From the NCBI GenBank assembly GCA_004352715.1, contig SCFE01000095.1:949194-1013193 (forward strand): 64,000 nt of DNA. The letters run 5' to 3'. Position numbers and translations under genes: made by a program. This document shows, piece after piece, positions 58,383 to 64,000 of the stretch (positions within the stretch are counted from its first letter, which is position 1; each line of letters starts with the position of its first letter). The notes beneath the pieces are model-generated. The model saw nothing but the letters and a program-made list of their open reading frames with translations, had not been told where the DNA came from and did not search any database. The DNA comes from Hofstenia miamia (taxonomy: Eukaryota; Xenacoelomorpha; Acoela).

Positions 58383-58583
58383 ATCAATATAAAAATGAAC
58401 TATGTCAAGGCAACTTCACAGCACTTCTCCACATAAATCGGTATGATCCAGAGAAAGTTTCTGTGAAGCGACTTACTGGTTCCAGTCATGATGAGTTGAA
58501 GCAACGTCTTCGTATCGAGGCAGCTATTATGGGACAATTCAACCATCCTAATGTTCTTAAACTTCACGGAATGCTTACACCTG
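58383..58583 (+). CDS. Eph: Eph receptor exon: kinase N-lobe
   Basis: The acceptor is AATTTGTTTAG and the donor GTGAGT at 58584, with phase 1 in and phase 1 out. 67 codons. ELCQG matches the E-V-C-R-G of Eph kinases. The preceding G-x-G-x-F-G nucleotide loop is replaced by a stretch (HDQYKN) with no glycine. VSVKRL keeps the beta-3 Lys (codon 58466). RIEAAIMGQFNHPNVLKLHG matches (S/C)-E-A-S-I-M-G-Q-F-D-H-P-N-I-I-x-L-x-G, keeping the helix-C Glu (codon 58517). The N-lobe is thus clearly Eph-derived but has lost the nucleotide-binding loop. Confidence 0.92.
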
Positions 58584-60282
58584 GTGAGTTCATCAAAATC
58601 GTTTATTGTTGTCTTTATTATATTGATAAATTTTAATGATCACTCCATGAATGTTGACATTATTTAACGAACAGATTGATGTGAAAGAAACTTGCACAAA
58701 TAAAAATTCGTGATTTTAGTAATTGCAAATAGTAAATGTAATTTTATATTTCAGAAGCATATTTTAGTGTTGAAAGTCTATTGAGATGCACAGTTAATTG
58801 AGTACAACTATTCAAATTTTCAATTGATTTTAATAACTTAACGTAAAATTTATAATAATGATAATAATAATAATAATAAACAATCAATTACTTCGTGTAA
58901 TAACTTTATTGCAGTGAGAAATATAAAAGTGGAAAAAAACCTTAATAACAAAATTTGGTCTTAAGATTGTGGAGAGATATGATGTTCTTTTGTTAACATT
59001 TTATGTAGAGGATATATGATATGTTATAAATACATGTTTGGTAAATTCTTAAAATTTCCTACTTGCTTTCCCGATTTAACTATGGTGTAGCATATTATTG
59101 ATAAATGTTTCTAAATGTGTGTATATGATTGCAAATCCGCTTGAGTTTAGAATATCTGTTTCACAGGTGTAGATAAAATATAACTTTAAATCCTTGAGTT
59201 TTTTTAATTACTAACTAACTATATATATATAATTTTCATTCTCTTAGTATTACAATGTGTGTCAATGTTTGGAACGTTGTGCGAACTCTATATTTTGGAT
59301 TTCTATAAATAGGTGATATTTTAGTAGCATTTAACTTTTCTTTAAATCTTGCTTCATTACCGCTAATGTTTTACCACGCGGATGCATATAATTTTTCGCT
59401 TGGCTTCACATAATGACTGCTCTTCTTTTAAGTGCGTTTTACCTATGGAGTGTAACTTTAATTACTTCTTATGTTTCACTGATTTGTTTCGGTGCTTTAT
59501 GAGAAGGATTAATTACTTGAAATTCATTCTAGCACGCAAAATTTCTTTTTTTGTAATGAAACTAAAAAGTATATTTTTTTATCATTTTCGAAGATTTACC
59601 TCCATTTGTATGTTTATAATTTGTTATTTGAAATCACAAATGTAGTCTACATATATGGCTCCAAGATAGCCCATGTCCGGGACTTGTTCAAGGGTACTAA
59701 AGAGCATGTCTAAAAAGCAACAAGACATTTGCTTATTAGAAATAATATTATAGTTATTAATATATTCGCCAGGATGAGCAATAATTTGTTAATATACTTA
59801 TATTAATCTGGAGTATGGTAATTTTATCGCCATTTCCCGGCCAAAAATATGTTTTTTTTCGTTTGTCTGAAAAGCAGCAAATATTTTGCTTAATTTTAGG
59901 AAAAATACCATAAAATTTTTGTTTTTTTCTACAGGCTCCATTGTTGCAATGAAAATAATGATCTTTGATTTTTTTTCCTATACAATGAGTGATGCTACCT
60001 TGGCACCTGTTCAAGTTACCTTCGTCTAACAAAATATTTCAAAATTAAGTTCTAGTGGGTATCCTATAACGTTGTTACAAAATACGTCAAAAGATCAGCA
60101 ATGGACTCTTAACCAGAATATTATTTGCAAGAAAATACTCATTAAATGCTTTGGAAACCGCATGAAAAGTTATTGTGTAATTAAAACATGCAACCAAATA
60201 ATTCTAGAATTATACCATTTTTAAATTCCGCTAAACATCAAATTTAATTCACAACAAAGATAAAATTCAAAAGCCTTTGATG

Positions 60283-60381
60283 TCATCAATTGTTTATAGA
60301 TATAATTGTCAGAAGTGTGACAGCTTCTGCATTGGTGAAACCAAAAGGCATTTAAAAGCACGAATTCAAGAACATTCATAA
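60283..60381 (+). mobile_element. Penelope-like element relic (GIY-YIG endonuclease fragment)
   Basis: A short plus-strand frame reads VYRYNCQKCDSFCIGETKRH and then ARIQEHS before a stop. C-x-x-C-x-x-x-(Y/C)-I-G-E-T-K-R...R-I-x-E-H is the pattern of the GIY-YIG nuclease domain at the C-terminus of Penelope-like retroelements. Only this domain piece is recognisable, with the YIG tyrosine as Cys, so it is a dead fragment. Confidence 0.65.
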
Positions 60382-60511
60382 GACACGTTATTTACTGTAA
60401 ATGTTAAAATTTGGACCTAGTTAAGAATTTTGGTCTACATGTGGTAGTAACCACACCTAGACATGAATTATTGGTTTTATCAATGAATTCGTTTATATAC
60501 ATAAATAAACT

Positions 60512-60558
60512 NNNNNNNNNNNNNNNNNNNNNNNNNNNNNNNNNNNNNNNNNNNNNNN
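60512..60558. other. Assembly gap (47 N)
   Basis: N run ending in a TA tract at 60559-60571. Confidence 1.
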
Positions 60559-61170
60559 ATATATATATATCCTTTTCTTCAAGTCTAGCATCGCATCTAT
60601 AATGTATTGTTTTTTGTTTTAGATTCTACCTGTGTTTTATTCGTCTGAATTTACACGTTGAAGCGCAAAAGTGTTTACAAATTCATTTATAGCTTAAACA
60701 TGTGGACAATCAATTATTACTGACCACCATGGTTCTTATCCCTTATAAACAAGTACGTGCAAATCATAAAAATTGCACGCAGTATTTTGTCTTGTGGTTT
60801 GTTCAAGCTTTTAGCCAGTGGATTTGCTTCAACATTTCGAAGCAGTAATTTTATCTAAACACAGCTTATAATTTACACTAGTGACAATATAGGCAAAGAA
60901 TGTGGTGAAATTCTTTACCTGTGTCAAACTGTTAAAAATTCTGTTGTTTATCTATATTTTACGTCCTTAAAATCAAATACCTTTTATTTTGGCATAGTAA
61001 ATTTAAATAAATGCCCATTTCCAAAAAATTTATCAATATTTATTCCGTATTATTGTGCTGAGTTCACTTTGTATGTAACGATTCTTTGATATTCAAGCAA
61101 TTGTATAACTTCTTGAACAATCATTAAGTACCTTCTTATTATATTTAACATTTACATCCAATGATTTTAG

Positions 61171-61337
61171 ACAATCCAGCTGATCCTTGGATGCTAGTGA
61201 CTGAATCAGCTAATTGTTTGCTTTACACGTATCTTCGGGAATACCAACATCGCCTTACATCTTTGCAGCTCGTTCACATGCTACGTGGCATTGCATGTGG
61301 AATGCATTACCTGTCTGACTTTGGTTATGTGCATAAG
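61171..61337 (+). CDS. Eph: Eph receptor exon: kinase hinge to catalytic loop
   Basis: The acceptor is ATGATTTTAG and the donor GTAAAT at 61338, with phase 1 in and phase 0 out. About 56 codons. WMLVTES matches the hinge (M-I-V-T-E-Y), LYTYLRE the D-x-F-L-R-x, and LVHMLRGIACGMHYLSDFGY the helix-E block [20 protein letters not shown], nearly identical. The exon ends VHK, where the family has V-H-R followed by D. The next exon supplies Val at the Asp position. Confidence 0.93.
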
Positions 61338-63039
61338 GTAAATAACAAAGATTTGCTTCTATTCTTGAGTTAAACATCGTCATTTAAAAATAATCATGTT
61401 TTAGAAACTTGATCTCTATTTTAGGGATATAAATTTGATAGATTTTATATGTTAATGAATTATCAAGAGTAGATCTGTTATCAAAGCAAAGGAATTGATA
61501 TTTTCAACGGTTGTGATATCTATGTGATATTAAATATCTTAAAATCAATATTTTTGAGTTGTGCTGAAATCCATGTGGTTTCTTTCATTATTGAAAGAAA
61601 AAAGGTTTTTAATTAGATTTATTCTTAACAAAACTGTTTTTCCTTGATAACAATTTGAGGACTCTTCCATTTTAAAACATTATTGAAAAAATTCAAATTT
61701 CGTACAATACAAAATTCTCAATTAGAAGCAATTGTCTCTTCTTGCATTTCTTTCGTATACTTATTCGTTGAATTTCTTAATGGCTCTCCCCATATTACAT
61801 TCTTTCATTTATAGCTGAGCCCCTCCCAAGATTTTGTTTTACTTCAAATATTGAACCCTATTTTGCAATTAACGTACAATTTAGACATTTTTATATTATA
61901 ATAAATGTAAAATATACTTTTAAGTCGGTAAGATCATTTGGTTTTCGAATCCATGTGCTAATGGTCATGTAATTCCGCTGATTAAATCCGCCTTTGTGGT
62001 TTATGCACTGCGGAAATTAATAATTTCTAATTTCATTAAAATTTTGTTTTAATTAGCACAAAAACATATTTTATTTACTGAAAATTCTACTTGTGCAGTA
62101 AAACTTGGATTTCTAATTAATTGCTTTAAATATCGCTTCTATTACCCTAAATTCCTCATTTTGCTAATTGACGAAATGTTTTTCAATTTTTTCGGGGATT
62201 CGTCTACCTCTCACCATCAAAAATAAAATCACCTGCAGTTTGTGAAACCATTCTAAATCTAAAGCAGAATTTTTAAAAATTATAATTTACGAATTTTACA
62301 TGTCAACACGATCTTGTATTGTTCCTTCCAGCCAGCTATATTTAATTACAAGGAAAAAATTCTAGTCACCGACTTTTTAAAATTATGCCCTTGAAAAATG
62401 CATGTAAAAATGCACCAACATCTTTCAAATCCTTATAACAAACAATTTCATATTTTATATTTTTCTGGTAACACAAACACATATAGCACACAATAAAGAC
62501 GGTAAATAGAAATATTGATACAAAAATATTTATAGAGGCCCCCTATTATGTCGGTGTTTTTTCTGGTCATGATCTGAAAAAACAATAAAATTTAGACATT
62601 TTTACAATATGTCGTTAACGTTTCCCGACACACATCTATTTATAGTTATTGAAAAAATTCATACATGTTGTAAGCTATGATTAATCAATCTTTCGATACA
62701 GACGTGAAATCCCACTAATGTATGCTATTAAAATTTAATTACGTTTCTTATATTAAATGTGTGGCAATTGTGCCAAATATGTGACAGTTTTAGAGATCCA
62801 AAGTAAACATTTCATGATGAATAATATCCAAATATTATAATTCGTTTTAATTTGAAGAATTGAAATAATTTTTTTTATGAATTGAAAGCGTCTGATTGGT
62901 GTCATTTAATAGAAAATACTTTTAAAATTGAGAAAGGTTAATTTATTTTTAACGGCGTGAAGTTTGTCTTGCTAAGAGTTTATTTTGAATTAGACATTGT
63001 CAGTTATCATTTTCAGCTTTCTAATAGTTTGAATTTTAG
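61338..63039. other. Eph intron (about 1.7 kb)
   Basis: AT-rich, with no element recognised. Confidence 0.7.
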
Positions 63040-63162
63040 GTTTTGACATCTGGAAACATTCTGTTAAGTGAAAATTACGTTTGTAAAATTGCTGGTTTTG
63101 GGATGCGAACTACGTTGGATGATTTAAGTACACAGCATTTCGACTCACCAGCCTGCAAAGAA
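63040..63162 (+). CDS. Eph: Eph receptor exon: catalytic loop and activation segment
   Basis: The acceptor is GAATTTTAG and the donor GTTCGT at 63163, with phase 0 in and phase 0 out. 41 codons. It starts VLTSGNILLSENYVCKIAGF. This aligns to [20 protein letters not shown] of Eph kinases, with the catalytic Asp replaced by Val (GTT, 63040) and the DFG Asp by Gly (GGT, 63094). The metal-binding Asn (63055) is kept. In the activation segment the family's A-Y-T-T reads HFDS, so the tyrosine is Phe (63139). The donor is weak, but it is the only one that keeps the frame into the next exon. Confidence 0.9.
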
Positions 63163-63718
63163 GTTCGTATTGCTTGGTTTTTTTTACGTATTTCTTTGAA
63201 ACCATAGAGACCATCTAGATATAATGGGATAAAAAATTAACTTTTAATTCAAACGCGCATGTTAATTTTAAAGTTTTTTTAAATATTATATATCATTTTA
63301 AAAATTGTGGAATTCTAAAATTGTATACTAATATTTACCGATTCTTTGACAAAATTTTGCTGAAAGCTCTCGAAAATATGTTTTCCAAATAATGTATATG
63401 TTCTAGTAAAGCTACTTAATGTGTGTGCGGATGGAATATCTCTTTTGTCAAGTTATCACTATCAAAAAATATTTTGTAAAATAATTAGAAATTATGATGA
63501 CGAAATGCATTTTAATGAATATTTTTTCAAAGTTTTGGCAGTTTTGGTTTTGATCATTCAACTTAATCGAAACTGAGGTCCAAAGCAATAGGTCCTTGAG
63601 AAACAACTTGCTTATCAAAAAGCACCCATTATACTGTAGGATGAGATATAATTTTTTTACAAATTGAATATTAAGTAAGGCTTCATTTGTTTGCCGCGCT
63701 TTATTAGAATCTGTTTAG
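63163..63718. other. Eph intron (556 bp)
   Basis: AT-rich. Nothing else seen. Confidence 0.7.
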
Positions 63719-63868
63719 CTGTTACGTTATCTTCTTCCTTGGATGGCACCAGAAGTAATATCATTACAAAAATATTCATCAGCTTCTGACGTCTGGAGCT
63801 TGGGAATTGTCGCATGGGAAATGATGTCATACGGAGATATCCCTTATGGTGAGATACCTTCAGAACAG
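63719..63868 (+). CDS. Eph: Eph receptor exon: APE motif and kinase C-lobe (gene continues off the window)
   Basis: The acceptor is ATCTGTTTAG and the donor GTATGT at 63869, with phase 0 in and phase 0 out. 50 codons. [20 protein letters not shown] continues [19 protein letters not shown]. These match W-T-(A/S)-P-E-A-I-A-x-R-K-F-T-S-A-S-D-V-W-S and Y-G-I-V-x-W-E-V-M-S-Y-G-E-R-P-Y-W-x-M. The APE motif and the structural Asp of D-V-W-S are intact. The rest of the C-lobe and any SAM domain and PDZ-binding tail lie beyond 64000. Confidence 0.93.
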
Positions 63869-64000
63869 GTATGTATAAAACATCAACAATTTGTTTAAAT
63901 GCTTTTGTAAGGAAACTTTAGTTGTAGTCATTTGTAAGAAAGGCATTTTTGGATAGCTTTAATTAAATCGAAATTTCTTAAAATAGTAGTTTTCTTTAAA

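Larger units (their letters stand above)
58584..61170. other. Eph intron (about 2.6 kb)
   Basis: Holds (AAT)n at 58852-58880, a Penelope-like fragment at 60283-60381 and the gap at 60512-60558. Confidence 0.7.

Noticed and set aside
59640-60030. MITE bounded by CTTGTTCAAG-like and CCTGTTCAAG-like ends
   Set aside because: The similar motifs are in direct, not inverted, orientation, and no target duplication is visible.
1-64000. Bacterial-type systems, CRISPR arrays, tRNA or rRNA genes
   Set aside because: No operons, no regularly spaced repeats, and no tRNA cloverleaf or rRNA core that I could recognise. The window is intron-rich animal DNA.

Overview
The window is AT-rich animal (invertebrate-type) nuclear DNA. 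It has long introns, many (TA)n tracts, six multi-base assembly gaps, and decayed DNA transposons and retroelements. I cannot name the species. The mix of CR1-like, hAT-like, piggyBac-like, mariner-like and Penelope-like remnants suits many early-branching or other invertebrate genomes.

The main content is one large plus-strand gene for an Eph-family receptor tyrosine kinase. It starts upstream of about 16.5 kb and runs past the right edge. I rebuilt it by hand from homology to the Eph family, and the splice phases agree from the exon at 32.8 kb onward. The parts in order are: ligand-binding domain (16527-16645, a tentative exon at 17486-17638, and the start of 32848-33169); cysteine-rich region (end of 32848-33169, and 37631-37808); first fibronectin III domain (37899-38173); second fibronectin III domain (38891-39055 and 53255-53350); transmembrane exon (53875-54045); juxtamembrane exon (55996-56121); kinase domain (58383-58583, 61171-61337, 63040-63162, 63719-63868). 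The rest of the kinase C-lobe and any SAM/PDZ tail lie outside the window, as do the signal peptide and the first part of the ligand-binding domain.

The most interesting result is that this receptor looks like a pseudokinase. The HRD motif reads HKV, the DFG motif reads GFG, the glycine-rich loop has no glycines, and the usual activation-loop tyrosine is Phe. The beta-3 Lys, the helix-C Glu, the APE motif and the overall Eph fold are kept. A second discovery is a decayed copy of the second FN3 exon at 28381-28545. It has two in-frame stops, lost its donor site, and carries about 90 bp of the matching intron flank.

Two small minus-strand candidate genes lie in or beside Eph introns (12900-16468 and 42898-43950). 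Both rest on open exons with splice signals, and I do not recognise their products. A further minus-strand terminal-exon candidate is at 27460-27653.

Mobile elements: a hAT relic (about 11.75-12.43 kb), a small mariner-like MITE (23.4 kb), a CR1-like LINE relic (24.4-26.6 kb), a mariner-like transposon with a broken transposase (29.47-30.97 kb), several hAT-like MITEs (38.5, 40.7, 41.2 and 55.2 kb), a piggyBac-like MITE (51.3 kb) and a Penelope-like GIY-YIG fragment (60.3 kb). The first 11.7 kb shows no gene I can support.
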